Position numbers and translations under genes: made by a program. The notes under the pieces were generated by a model. It made no database searches, was not told the DNA's origin, and was given only the letters and a program-made list of their open reading frames with translations. From positions 2,914,001-2,978,000 of the forward strand of contig OZ252146.1 of NCBI GenBank assembly GCA_965248735.1: DNA of 64,000 nt. The letters run 5' to 3'. Of this stretch, positions 45,663-53,783 are shown one piece after another. Position 1 is the first letter of the stretch; each line of letters starts with the position of its first letter. The DNA is from Aldehydirespirator sp965248735 (GTDB lineage Bacteria > Actinomycetota > Acidimicrobiia > Acidimicrobiales > Aldehydirespiratoraceae).

Positions 45663-46544
45663 ATGTCCACGGCGAATCGCCTACCGGACCCTGACGGCGC
45701 CGACTTCGACTGGCAGACCTACGAGGAGATCGTCAAGGACATCTATCAAGCACTCGGTCGAGTCAATGGCGCAACTGTCGAGTGCTCGGGCCGCAATTGC
45801 AGGGTTCACGTGGCCGGAGGCGTGCGGCGCCAAGTCGACGTCCTGATCACACACATCAACGGCGACCATCGGTATCGAACGGCGATTTCATGCAAGTGGT
45901 GGAACAAGCGCGTTGGAGTCGACCATGTCTCGGACTTCGCCCTCACGGTGCAAGACGCACAACTGGACGCGGGCATCATCGTGTCGAAGATGGGCTTCAC
46001 GGGCCCAGCCCAGGATCTCGCCCAAGCCAAGAGCATCAGACTCTTTGAACTCAGGAAACCACTCGACGCGGACTGGGACGGCAGCATCACCCATGTTCAC
46101 GGTGAGATCGTGTTCTCACCGCCTCACCACTATCAATACACCTTGCGCATGACGAAGCCCGGACCGGACCCACGGGCAGACACCGACCAAGGCCGTCCCA
46201 TGAACTTCGCTTCCTCACCGGATCGGTTCGTGATCACCGACCCAAGCGGTCACAGCAAGACCCTCTTCGAACGAGCACGAGAGGCGCAACCACAGGTAGA
46301 AGACGGAACCGCATTCACCATCGACTTTCCCGACGGGACAACCCTGACGATGCCCGACGAGCCAGATCATGTCGCCAACGGCGCCCTCCTCCACAGCGCG
46401 AGCGTGCAGGTGAACATGCCAGCTCCCATGACAACGGAGATAGACGTAGACGCGGCGGATCTCATCTACATGATCATGGAGAGCGTGTTCGATGGCCGAC
46501 GCTTCAACATCACCAACGACGGCGAGATCACCGAGGTCCACTGA
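45663..46544 (+). CDS. Mrr-like restriction endonuclease-fold protein
   Basis: 293 aa from ATG 45663, six bases after AAGGAG. The N-terminal half is an Mrr_cat-type domain: E21-E22 (WQTYEEIVKDIYQALG), D59 (RRQVDVLITH), K78 (AISCKWWNKRVGVDHVSDFA) and GIIVSKMGFTGPAQDLAQA, which closely follows the restriction_endonuclease block of type IV enzymes. The usual Glu/Gln two residues before the catalytic Lys is Ser76. The C-terminal half (about 150-293) is an unrecognised beta-rich domain with FTIDFPDGTTLTMPDEPDH. Together with the neighbouring nuclease-solenoid and solenoid genes it forms the candidate system. Confidence 0.8.
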   Translation: MSTANRLPDPDGADFDWQTYEEIVKDIYQALGRVNGATVECSGRNCRVHVAGGVRRQVDVLITHINGDHRYRTAISCKWWNKRVGVDHVSDFALTVQDAQLDAGIIVSKMGFTGPAQDLAQAKSIRLFELRKPLDADWDGSITHVHGEIVFSPPHHYQYTLRMTKPGPDPRADTDQGRPMNFASSPDRFVITDPSGHSKTLFERAREAQPQVEDGTAFTIDFPDGTTLTMPDEPDHVANGALLHSASVQVNMPAPMTTEIDVDAADLIYMIMESVFDGRRFNITNDGEITEVH

Positions 46545-46794
46545 CCCGACGGAGGCGCAAACGGGCCCGACAGGAACACTCCCCCAGCACTTGGCCCTAG
46601 TTTGCCGAGGAGTGCTCCAACTGTCTCCGACGTATGGTCGACCGGCACGTCGTGGCATCCGCGGCCCGCGACATGGCCGACATTGAGGATCTGTTAAGCG
46701 CCTGGACACTAGACCGAAATGTGCGCTGAAGTGGTAACCATGTCCTTACTATCAGAGAAAGGACCAGTTCAAGAGCCTTTTTTGTGGTAGTTTG

Positions 46795-46809
46795 TCGTGC
46801 CCGGAGAGG
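46795..46809. repeat. Left copy of the IS481 target-site duplication
   Basis: TCGTGCCCGGAGAGG, identical to 48088-48102 on the other side of the element. The right copy is the 3' end of the tRNA-Leu gene, so the element landed in the tRNA acceptor/T-arm region and the duplication left the tRNA whole. Fifteen bases is at the upper end for this family. Confidence 0.9.
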
Positions 46810-48087
46810 TGTGCTGGTTCAGGACATAGGAACCTGATGGTGCAAGACATAGGAACCTTCGTGGCGCCTTCAGGGTTGGTGCATGTCGAAGGCCCGGTTG
46901 GTGATTGTGGCGGTTGTTGTGGAGGGGCGAACCCACGCGGACGCCGCTTTGGAGTTCGGGGTGTCGCGGTCGTGGGTGACGCGGCTGGTGGGGCGCTGGC
47001 ACATGGAGGGCGACGCCGCGTTCGAGCCTCGGTCGAGGCGGCCGCGCACCTCCCCGAGCCGCACCGATCCGGCCACGGTGGAGCTGATCTGTGGGCTTCG
47101 CCGCCAGCTTGTGGCGTCGGGTCTCGACGCCGGGCCCGACACGATCCGCTGGCACCTGTTGGAGCATCACGGCGTCGAGGCGTCCGTGTCGACGATCCGC
47201 CGGCACCTGGTCGCCGCGGGCCTGGTGACACCCGAGCCCCGCAAGCGGCCGAAGTCGTCCTATGTGAGGTTCCAAGCCGAGCTGCCCAACGAGATGTGGC
47301 AGACCGACATGTGCCACTGGAGCCTTGCCGGCGGCGCCCACAGCGAGGTGCTGTCCTTCATCGACGACTGCTCGCGTTACGCGCTCTCAGTTACCGCCCA
47401 CACCAGCGTCGGCACCCCAGCCGTCGTTGGAGCCTTCCGCGAAGCCGCAGCTCAGCATGGCATTCCCGCGTCGGTGCTGTCAGACAACGCCATGTACTTC
47501 ACCACCCGATTCGCGGGCGGCAAAGGCGGATCCAACGCCTTTGAGACCCTCCTCGCGGGCCTCGGCACCACCCACAAGCACTCCAGACCCGGCCACCCCC
47601 AGACCTGCGGCAAAGTCGAGCGCTTCCAACAGACCCTCAAACGCTGGCTTCGAGCCCAACCCGAAGCCGCGACCATCGCCGAGCTCCAGACCCGGCTCGA
47701 CGAATTCACGGTCATCTACAACAACCACAGACCCCACCGCAGCCTCGGCCGCGCCGTGCCCGCCGCCGTCTACACCCGCCTCCCCAAAGCCCGACCCGGC
47801 CCCGACGGCCGCCCCAGCTTCTGGCGCATCCGACACGACCGCGTCGACGCCACCGGCACCGTCACACTCCGCCACAACGGCCGCCTGCACCACATCGGCA
47901 TCGGCCGCCGCTGGGCCCACACCAAAGTCCTCATGACCATCAACAACCTCAACATCCGCATCACCAACCCAACCACCGGAGAGCTCCTACGCCAGCTCGA
48001 ACTCGACCCCAGCCGCGACTACCAACCCCAAACCTGAAACACCACCCCGCGTGGGTTCACAATGTTCCGATGTCTTGACACATCACA
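46810..48087 (+). mobile_element. Intact IS481-family insertion sequence
   Basis: 1278 bp. The ends are TGTG-starting inverted repeats, IRL 46810-46839 and IRR 48058-48087, 22 of 30 bases matching without gaps (shared core CA.GACAT.GGAAC). It is flanked by a 15-bp target duplication. Near the left end, GACATAGGAACCT occurs twice (46823-46835 and 46846-46858), a subterminal repeat that may bind transposase. The single transposase gene is intact, so insertion may be recent. Confidence 0.9.
46883..48037 (+). CDS. IS481-family transposase
   Basis: A 384-aa DDE transposase. The N-terminal helix-turn-helix pair (DAALEFGVSRSWVTRLVGRW; VSTIRRHLVAAGL) precedes the rve catalytic core: first Asp in NEMWQTDMCHW, second in VLSDNAMYFT, Glu in CGKVERFQQTLKRWL, then YNNHRPHRSLGRAVP. 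All three catalytic residues are present. It is full length and fills the IS element. Confidence 0.95.
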   Translation: MSKARLVIVAVVVEGRTHADAALEFGVSRSWVTRLVGRWHMEGDAAFEPRSRRPRTSPSRTDPATVELICGLRRQLVASGLDAGPDTIRWHLLEHHGVEASVSTIRRHLVAAGLVTPEPRKRPKSSYVRFQAELPNEMWQTDMCHWSLAGGAHSEVLSFIDDCSRYALSVTAHTSVGTPAVVGAFREAAAQHGIPASVLSDNAMYFTTRFAGGKGGSNAFETLLAGLGTTHKHSRPGHPQTCGKVERFQQTLKRWLRAQPEAATIAELQTRLDEFTVIYNNHRPHRSLGRAVPAAVYTRLPKARPGPDGRPSFWRIRHDRVDATGTVTLRHNGRLHHIGIGRRWAHTKVLMTINNLNIRITNPTTGELLRQLELDPSRDYQPQT

Positions 48088-48090
48088 TCG

Positions 48091-48174
48091 TGCCCGGAGA
48101 GGGATTCGAACCCTCACACCCTTGCGGGCGGCGGATTTTGAGTCCGCTGCGTCTGCCTGTTCCGCCATCCGGGC
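48091..48174 (-). tRNA. tRNA-Leu (anticodon CAA)
   Basis: 84 nt on the minus strand. The acceptor GCCCGGA pairs with TCCGGGC, with discriminator A at 48091 and no encoded CCA. The anticodon stem is GCGGA/TCCGC with loop CTCAAAA, giving anticodon CAA (reads UUG). A long variable arm (CCCGCAAGGG) marks a class II leucine tRNA, and the T arm is GAGGG-TTCGAAT-CCCTC. Its 3' end is the IS481 insertion point and the probable attachment site of the island. Confidence 0.96.
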
Positions 48175-48416
48175 CGGATTCCGGGAAGCCTATAGGCGAC
48201 CTGGTGGGCCAGCCGCGGGGCGGGCTCCCGGGCCGCGCACCGTGCCGCTCCGTCTAGCCTTTGGGGTCCCTCGCCCCTGGAGGGCGGCCAGCCGACGAAT
48301 CGAGCGCACACTGCCATGAGCAACTGCCGTGAAACGCGAACGGGTCGCCGAGAGTCTGAACAAGAACCGGCCCGGAGCATCGGCGGGTCCAGAATCGCGG
48401 TCGGGGAGATCCACCG

Positions 48417-49592
48417 ATGATCGTCTTCATGTATCCGGGCCAAGGCTCGCAACGGCCCGGCATGGGCGAGACCTGGATCGATCATCCCTCGTGGGAGCTC
48501 GTGGCGGAGGCGTCCGAGGTCACCGATCGCGACGTGGCCCGCCTGCTGTTCACCGCCGACGCCGAGGAGCTGACCGAGACCCGCAACAGCCAGCTGTCCA
48601 CGTTCGTCATGTCGATGGTGGCCCTCGACGCGGTGACCCGGCTCGGAACTGAAGCCGCCGGCCACGCCGGCCACAGCCTCGGCGAGTACTCGGCGCTGAC
48701 CGCGTCGGGCGTGCTGGACTTCGGCGACGCGGTGGCGCTGGTGGCTGAGCGGGGCGACGCCATGCAGGCCGCGGCCGACGAGCGCGAGGGCACGATGGCG
48801 GCCGTCCTCGGGCTCGACGACGACGACGTGCAGATCGCCTGCAGCCGCGCCCCCGACGAGGTGTGGCTGGCCAACCACAACGCCCCCGGCCAGGCCGTGA
48901 TCGCGGGCACGCCCGAAGCCATCGACAAGGCCGCGGCCATAGCCCGCGAGCTCGGCGCCAAGCGGGTCATGCCCCTGCAAGTGGGCGGCGCGTTCCACAC
49001 ACCGTTCATGGCGCCGGCAAGGGACCGGCTCGCCAAAGCCATCGACCGCACCGAGTTCCGCGACCCGCAGGGCACCGTCGTGGCCAACGTCGACGGGGCC
49101 GCCCACAGCCGCGGCCCCGACTGGCCGGATCTGCTCAAGGCCCAGCTCACCAGTCCTGTCAGATGGCGCCAGACACTCATGACGCTCAGCGACGCCGGGT
49201 TCACCACCTATGTGGAGCTGGGCCCCGGAGACGTCCTGGGACGCCTCGTCAAGCGCACTCTCAAGGGAACCCGGCCCCTGTCGGTGGCCGTCCCCGAGGA
49301 CCTCGACAACCTGCTCGAAGCGCTGGCCGCCACCCCGGTCCGCTCGGCCGCCGCCATCGAGGGCGAGTACCTCTTCGCGACCGAGAGGCTGGTCGTGAGC
49401 CCCGCCAACGGTGTCTTCCAGGCCGGCGAGGGCATCGGTGCCGGCGCCCCTGTCGGTGTCGGCCATCTGATCGGCCGGGTGGGCGACCACGACGTCCGCA
49501 GCCCCTTCGCGGGCGAGCTGATGGGAATCCTGGCGCTGGAGGGCGAGCGCGTGACGGCCAGCCAGCCGATCGCCTGGCTCAGGACGAACTGA
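48417..49592 (+). CDS. fabD: Malonyl-CoA:ACP transacylase with biotinyl-like C-terminal domain
   Basis: Loads malonyl groups onto ACP for fatty-acid synthesis. Residues 1-305 are the transacylase: MYPGQGSQRPGM, nucleophile S87 in GHSLGEY, H194 in GAFHTPF. Residues 324-391 are an added biotinyl/lipoyl-like beta-barrel (VSPANGVFQAGEGI, VRSPFAGELMGILALEGERV). The modified-Lys position (usually MKM) is Leu-Met-Gly, so it cannot be biotinylated. Start ATG 48417 follows a GGGGAG ribosome site. First gene of fabD-fabH-fabG-acpP-fabF. Confidence 0.93.
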   Translation: MIVFMYPGQGSQRPGMGETWIDHPSWELVAEASEVTDRDVARLLFTADAEELTETRNSQLSTFVMSMVALDAVTRLGTEAAGHAGHSLGEYSALTASGVLDFGDAVALVAERGDAMQAAADEREGTMAAVLGLDDDDVQIACSRAPDEVWLANHNAPGQAVIAGTPEAIDKAAAIARELGAKRVMPLQVGGAFHTPFMAPARDRLAKAIDRTEFRDPQGTVVANVDGAAHSRGPDWPDLLKAQLTSPVRWRQTLMTLSDAGFTTYVELGPGDVLGRLVKRTLKGTRPLSVAVPEDLDNLLEALAATPVRSAAAIEGEYLFATERLVVSPANGVFQAGEGIGAGAPVGVGHLIGRVGDHDVRSPFAGELMGILALEGERVTASQPIAWLRTN

Positions 49593-49626
49593 TGGCATCG
49601 GCTAGGAGACCTTCGGGGGCGATCTG

Positions 49627-50547
49627 ATGGGTGCAACCGTGATCGGCATCGGCACATCGTTGCCTGAGAAGGTCCTCACCAACGACGACCTGGCCGCGAT
49701 GATGGACACCAGCGACGAGTGGATCCGGGAGCGCACCGGCGTCCGCGAGCGCCGCATCGGCCTGCCCACCTCGACCATGAGCATCGAGTCGGGCCGGGAT
49801 GCCATGGAGATGGCTGGCGTCGGCCCCGAAGACATCGGTCTGCTCATACTGGCCACAACCACCCCCGATCAGCGGGTACCGGGCACCGCGGCCGTGGTAC
49901 ACGCCGAACTTGGACTCGGTTGCGGGGCCTTCGACCTGAACGCGGCCTGCGCCGGCTTCACCTACGGTTTCGTGACGGCGCACTCGATGATCGACACGCC
50001 CGGCGGTCCCGAGCGGGTCCTGCTCATCGGCGCCGACTCGCTGTCGCCCCTGACCGACTGGACCGATCGAGGCACGGCCATCCTCTTCGCTGACGGCGCC
50101 GGGGCCGTAGTCCTGGAACGTACCGACCGTCCTACCCTGCTGGGCTGGGACCTCGGCGCCGACGGGAACCAGCGCCGGCTCCTGATGAGCGACCACGACT
50201 CCACCATCACGATGGAGGGCCGCGAAGTGTTCAAGGTGGCGGTCAGGGCAGTGACCGACTCAGTGCTCACCGCCCTCGACCGGGCCGGCGTCAGCCCCGA
50301 CGAGGTCGACGTGCTGCTCCCCCACCAGGCCAACATCAGGATCATCGAGGCCATCTGCAAGCGCAGCGGCATCGACTTCGCCAAGAGCCACAACGTCATC
50401 GACTACACCGGCAACACCTGCGCGGCCACGATCCCGCTCACGATGGCCAAGGCCCACGCCGATGGTGCGCTCAAGCCTGGCGCGCTCGTGGTGATGACCG
50501 GGTTCGGGGCGGGAATGAGCTGGGCGTCCACGGTGGTCCGCTGGTGA
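49627..50547 (+). CDS. fabH: 3-oxoacyl-ACP synthase III
   Basis: Condenses a starter acyl-CoA with malonyl-ACP. 306 aa with the Cys-His-Asn triad C108 (NAACAGF), H233 (PHQANIRI) and N263 (YTGNTCAATIP). The N-terminal DTSDEWIRERTGVRERRI is typical. It lies 34 bp after fabD and 10 bp before fabG. Confidence 0.95.
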   Translation: MGATVIGIGTSLPEKVLTNDDLAAMMDTSDEWIRERTGVRERRIGLPTSTMSIESGRDAMEMAGVGPEDIGLLILATTTPDQRVPGTAAVVHAELGLGCGAFDLNAACAGFTYGFVTAHSMIDTPGGPERVLLIGADSLSPLTDWTDRGTAILFADGAGAVVLERTDRPTLLGWDLGADGNQRRLLMSDHDSTITMEGREVFKVAVRAVTDSVLTALDRAGVSPDEVDVLLPHQANIRIIEAICKRSGIDFAKSHNVIDYTGNTCAATIPLTMAKAHADGALKPGALVVMTGFGAGMSWASTVVRW

Positions 50548-50557
50548 GGGACGGCCG

Positions 50558-51322
50558 GTGAGTGACGGGGGCGACGGGGGCGACGGGGGCGACGGGGGCG
50601 ACGGATCAAGCTCGCGGGTGGCGCTGGTTACCGGCGGCAACCGCGGCATAGGGCTGGCCACCGCCCGGCGGCTGAGCCGGGCCGGGCACCGGGTGGCGGT
50701 CACGTACCGCAGTGAGCCGCCGCCGGACGCCGACGCCTACGACCTCACGTGTGTCCGCTGCGACGTGACCGATCCTGAATCGGTCACAAACGCCCTGAAG
50801 GAGACAACCCAGCGGCTCGGCGCTCCGGAGATCCTGGTGTGCAACGCGGGCATCACCCGGGACGGGCTGGTGCTGCGCATGTCCGATGAGGCCTTCGGCG
50901 CGGTGATCGACGCCAACCTGACCGGCGCCTTCCGCGTGGCCAAACAGGCCGTGCGGGCAATGGTGCGAGCGCGCTGGGGGCGCATCGTGTTCATCTCGTC
51001 GGTATCGGGTATCGGCGGGCAGGCCGGCCAGGCCAACTATGCGGCGTCCAAGGCGGGGCTGATCGGCCTGGCCCGGTCGATGGCCAAGGAGATCGCCTCC
51101 CGCAAAGTGACGGTCAACGTGATCGCCCCCGGGACCATCCGCACCGACATGCTGGCCGCGCTCGACGACGCCCGACTGGGCCAAATCGTGGAGCGCGTGC
51201 CGCTGGGGCGGGTCGGCGACCCCGACGAGTTGGCCGCCGCGGTGGAGTTCCTCGTCTCGGAGGACGCGAGCTACGTGACCGGTATCGTGCTTGCTGTGGA
51301 CGGCGGCCTCTCGATGGGCTGA
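50558..51322 (+). CDS. fabG: 3-oxoacyl-ACP reductase
   Basis: NADPH-dependent reduction in the elongation cycle. 254 aa from GTG 50558. The Rossmann motif is VALVTGGNRGIG (21-32), NAG at 96-98, and the catalytic set is S148, Y161 and K165 (YAASKAG). The first 17 residues are an odd Asp-Gly-Gly repeat encoded by four tandem GACGGGGGC units (50564-50599), which homologues generally lack. Confidence 0.94.
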   Translation: MSDGGDGGDGGDGGDGSSSRVALVTGGNRGIGLATARRLSRAGHRVAVTYRSEPPPDADAYDLTCVRCDVTDPESVTNALKETTQRLGAPEILVCNAGITRDGLVLRMSDEAFGAVIDANLTGAFRVAKQAVRAMVRARWGRIVFISSVSGIGGQAGQANYAASKAGLIGLARSMAKEIASRKVTVNVIAPGTIRTDMLAALDDARLGQIVERVPLGRVGDPDELAAAVEFLVSEDASYVTGIVLAVDGGLSMG

Positions 51323-51394
51323 GGCACCGCCCGCGGTAGCGACACGGGCCCGACCAGTACCCCGACCGCAAGCCAGGAATGGAAGGACAGAGCC

Positions 51395-51628
51395 GTGGAT
51401 GAGAACTTCGAGCGCTTCAAGCAGTGCACCGTGGAAGTCCTGTCGGTGGACGAGGCCGACGTGGTGCTCGAGGCGAACTTCGCAGACGACCTGGATGCTG
51501 ACAGCCTCGACATCGTCGAGTTGGTGATGGCCCTCGAGGAGGAGTTCGACGTGAACGTCGACGAGGAAGAGCTTGAGGGCGTGACCACCGTCGCCGAGGC
51601 CTTCGAACTGGTCACGTCGAAGCTCTGA
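51395..51628 (+). CDS. acpP: Acyl carrier protein
   Basis: A 77-aa acidic carrier protein. The phosphopantetheine attachment Ser is S37 in the DADSLDIVELVMALEE motif. Start GTG 51395 with AAGGAC upstream. Located between fabG and fabF as in many bacteria. Confidence 0.96.
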   Translation: MDENFERFKQCTVEVLSVDEADVVLEANFADDLDADSLDIVELVMALEEEFDVNVDEEELEGVTTVAEAFELVTSKL

Positions 51629-51644
51629 GGAGTTTGCAGCTCTG

Positions 51645-52838
51645 ATGAGCAGGCCCGACCACAGGCGGGTGGCGATCACCGGCCTCGGCGTAGTGTCGGC
51701 GGCCGGCATCGGCGCGGAAGCGTACTTCGAGGGCCTGTGCAGCCCTGCGCCCGTGGGCGATCGGCGCGTGACCGGCTTCGACCCGAACGCCCACTTTGAG
51801 AGCCCCAAGGAGGCGCGCCGGGCAGATCCCTATACGCAGTTCCTGGTCGCGGCCGCGGACCAGGCCCTCGATCAGGCCGGCGAGATCGAAGCCGACCCGA
51901 CCCGGTGCGGCACCATGATCGGCACCGGCGTGGGCGGGATCACCACGCTGGAGCACCAGATCGGGGTGTTGAAGGAGAAGGGCCCCCGCCGGGTTTCGCC
52001 GTTCCTGGTTCCGATGATGATGGCCAACGCGGGGGGAGCGACCCTCGCGATGCGCTACGGATGGATGGGCCCCTCCGAGAACGTGGTCACCGCGTGCGCG
52101 GCCAGCACCCACGCTGTGGGCAACGCGGCCCGCCTCATCGCCGACGGCCGCTGCGACGCCGTGCTGGCGGGAGGCTCCGAGGCGCCGTTCACGCCCACCG
52201 CGGTGGCCGGCTTCACCAACATGACCGCGCTGTCCTCAAGCGGCGTGAGCCGCCCCTTCGACATCGAGCGGGACGGGTTCGTGATGGCCGAGGGCGCGGC
52301 GGCACTGGTTCTCGAGGATTGGCACATGGCCCAGGCCCGGGGCGCGGTGATCCTCGCGGAGGTGCTCGGCTCGGCCTCCACCGCCGACGCCCACCACATC
52401 ACTGCGCCGGCGCCTGGAGGCAGCGGTGCGGTTCACTGCATGCAGCTCGCACTCGACGACGCGGGCGTGCGGCCCGCCGATGTGGTCCACGTCAACGCGC
52501 ACGGCACATCCACAGACCTCAACGACGCGGCGGAGGCCGAGGCTCTGTCGAAGGTGTTCGGAACCTCGCCGGGCCCGCTGGTCACGTCGACCAAGGGCGT
52601 GACCGGCCACGGCCTGGGAGCCGCTGGCGCCCTGGAGGCGCTGGCGGTGGTGCTGGCCATGCAGACGCGGCTCATTCCGCCCACGGCCGGGCTCACCGTG
52701 CTCGATCCCGAGCTGCCGCCGATCCGGGTGGTGATGGGAGAGCCGGCCGCGTGGACGCCGGGCGTGTCGATCTCCAACTCGTTCGGCTTCGGAGGCCACA
52801 ACGGCACCCTGGTGATCGCCCCGGCCACATTCGACTAG
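51645..52838 (+). CDS. fabF: 3-oxoacyl-ACP synthase II
   Basis: Chain-elongating condensing enzyme of fatty-acid synthesis, 397 aa. Active residues are C151 (VVTACAASTHAVG), the His of VNAHGTSTDLND and the His of TKGVTGHGLGAAG; the C-terminal SNSFGFGGHN is present. It follows acpP by 16 bp and ends the operon, convergent with fabZ. Confidence 0.96.
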   Translation: MSRPDHRRVAITGLGVVSAAGIGAEAYFEGLCSPAPVGDRRVTGFDPNAHFESPKEARRADPYTQFLVAAADQALDQAGEIEADPTRCGTMIGTGVGGITTLEHQIGVLKEKGPRRVSPFLVPMMMANAGGATLAMRYGWMGPSENVVTACAASTHAVGNAARLIADGRCDAVLAGGSEAPFTPTAVAGFTNMTALSSSGVSRPFDIERDGFVMAEGAAALVLEDWHMAQARGAVILAEVLGSASTADAHHITAPAPGGSGAVHCMQLALDDAGVRPADVVHVNAHGTSTDLNDAAEAEALSKVFGTSPGPLVTSTKGVTGHGLGAAGALEALAVVLAMQTRLIPPTAGLTVLDPELPPIRVVMGEPAAWTPGVSISNSFGFGGHNGTLVIAPATFD

Positions 52839-52902
52839 GCAGTCACTCGCCCGCCCCACACGAAGTAGACGTAGTTGTGCCCGATGTGTGGGGCTAACTA
52901 GG

Positions 52903-53349
52903 TCAGTTTGCCGCTCGAGCGCTTGGGGCGTCGGCGATGACGAACATGAGGTCGCACTCCGCGGCAACCTTGCCGTCAAGTCGTGCCCGGCCCGAGCCCC
53001 GGCCGGCCCGACTGGACAGGCGAGTCATCTCCACCTCGAGCTCGAGGGTGTCACCGGGGCGGACCTGGCGCCGGAAGCGGGCCCGGTCGAGTCCCCCGAA
53101 CAGCGGGAGCCGCCCGGAGTAGCGCTCGTCGGCGAGCAGCGCCACCGCCCCGAGCTGGGCGATCGCCTCGCACATGAGCACGCCGGGCACGGTGGGCAGG
53201 CCCGGGAAATGGCCCTCGAAGAAGGGCTCGTCGCCGCGCACATGCCAGAAACCGCGCGCCCTCTCGCCCGCCACCAGTTCCGTCACCTCGTCTACGAACA
53301 GGAACGGGTCGCGATGCGGGATGAGCTCCTCGGGGCGGGGCAGGCCCAT
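52903..53349 (-). CDS. fabZ: 3-hydroxyacyl-ACP dehydratase
   Basis: Dehydrates 3-hydroxyacyl-ACP. The start at 53349 (MGLPRPEELIPHRDPFLFVD) gives 148 aa; the longer frame is not family-like. The catalytic pair is H47 (FFEGHFPGLPTVPG) and E61 (MCEAIAQLGA). It faces the fab operon tail to tail and follows the HU gene by 26 bp on the minus strand. Confidence 0.92.
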   Translation of the reverse strand: MGLPRPEELIPHRDPFLFVDEVTELVAGERARGFWHVRGDEPFFEGHFPGLPTVPGVLMCEAIAQLGAVALLADERYSGRLPLFGGLDRARFRRQVRPGDTLELEVEMTRLSSRAGRGSGRARLDGKVAAECDLMFVIADAPSARAAN

Positions 53350-53375
53350 GATCAGGCCGGATGGCGGGCGCGGGT

Positions 53376-53651
53376 TCAGCCCTTGGCCGCGGCCTTTAGC
53401 CTTGCGCCGGGCTGGATCTTGACCCCGGTCGATGCCGGGACGGCCACGGACTCGCCGGTCTGCGGGTTGCGGCCCATGCGTGCGGCGCGCTGCACGGTCG
53501 AGATCTTCAGGTAACCACTCAGGTTGACCTCGCCGCCCGCCGCGACCTGGTCGCACGCCAGCTCGAGGAGAGCGTCGATGCACTTGGCGGCATCGGCCTG
53601 GGACACGCCGGCCCTGAGAGCCACAGCACCGACTACGTCACGCTTGTTCAT
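53376..53651 (-). CDS. hup: HU-family DNA-binding protein
   Basis: A 91-aa histone-like protein, start ATG 53651 with AAGGAG seven bases upstream. Typical parts: MNKRDVVGAVALRAGVSQAD, GEVNLSGYLKISTVQRAARM and GRNPQTGESVAVPAS, the DNA-binding arm. There is no long Lys/Ala tail as in mycobacterial HupB. Confidence 0.94.
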   Translation of the reverse strand: MNKRDVVGAVALRAGVSQADAAKCIDALLELACDQVAAGGEVNLSGYLKISTVQRAARMGRNPQTGESVAVPASTGVKIQPGARLKAAAKG

Positions 53652-53783
53652 TTGTTGCTCCTTTGCGATGACGGCGCCAATCGCCGCACCCATAGATGGC
53701 CGTGACTATACGTGAGGGCATCTCGCATATTGGGGATGCTCTCTGTGGAACCGCAGCCTTGAGGCTGCTGTCGGATCGCGCTG

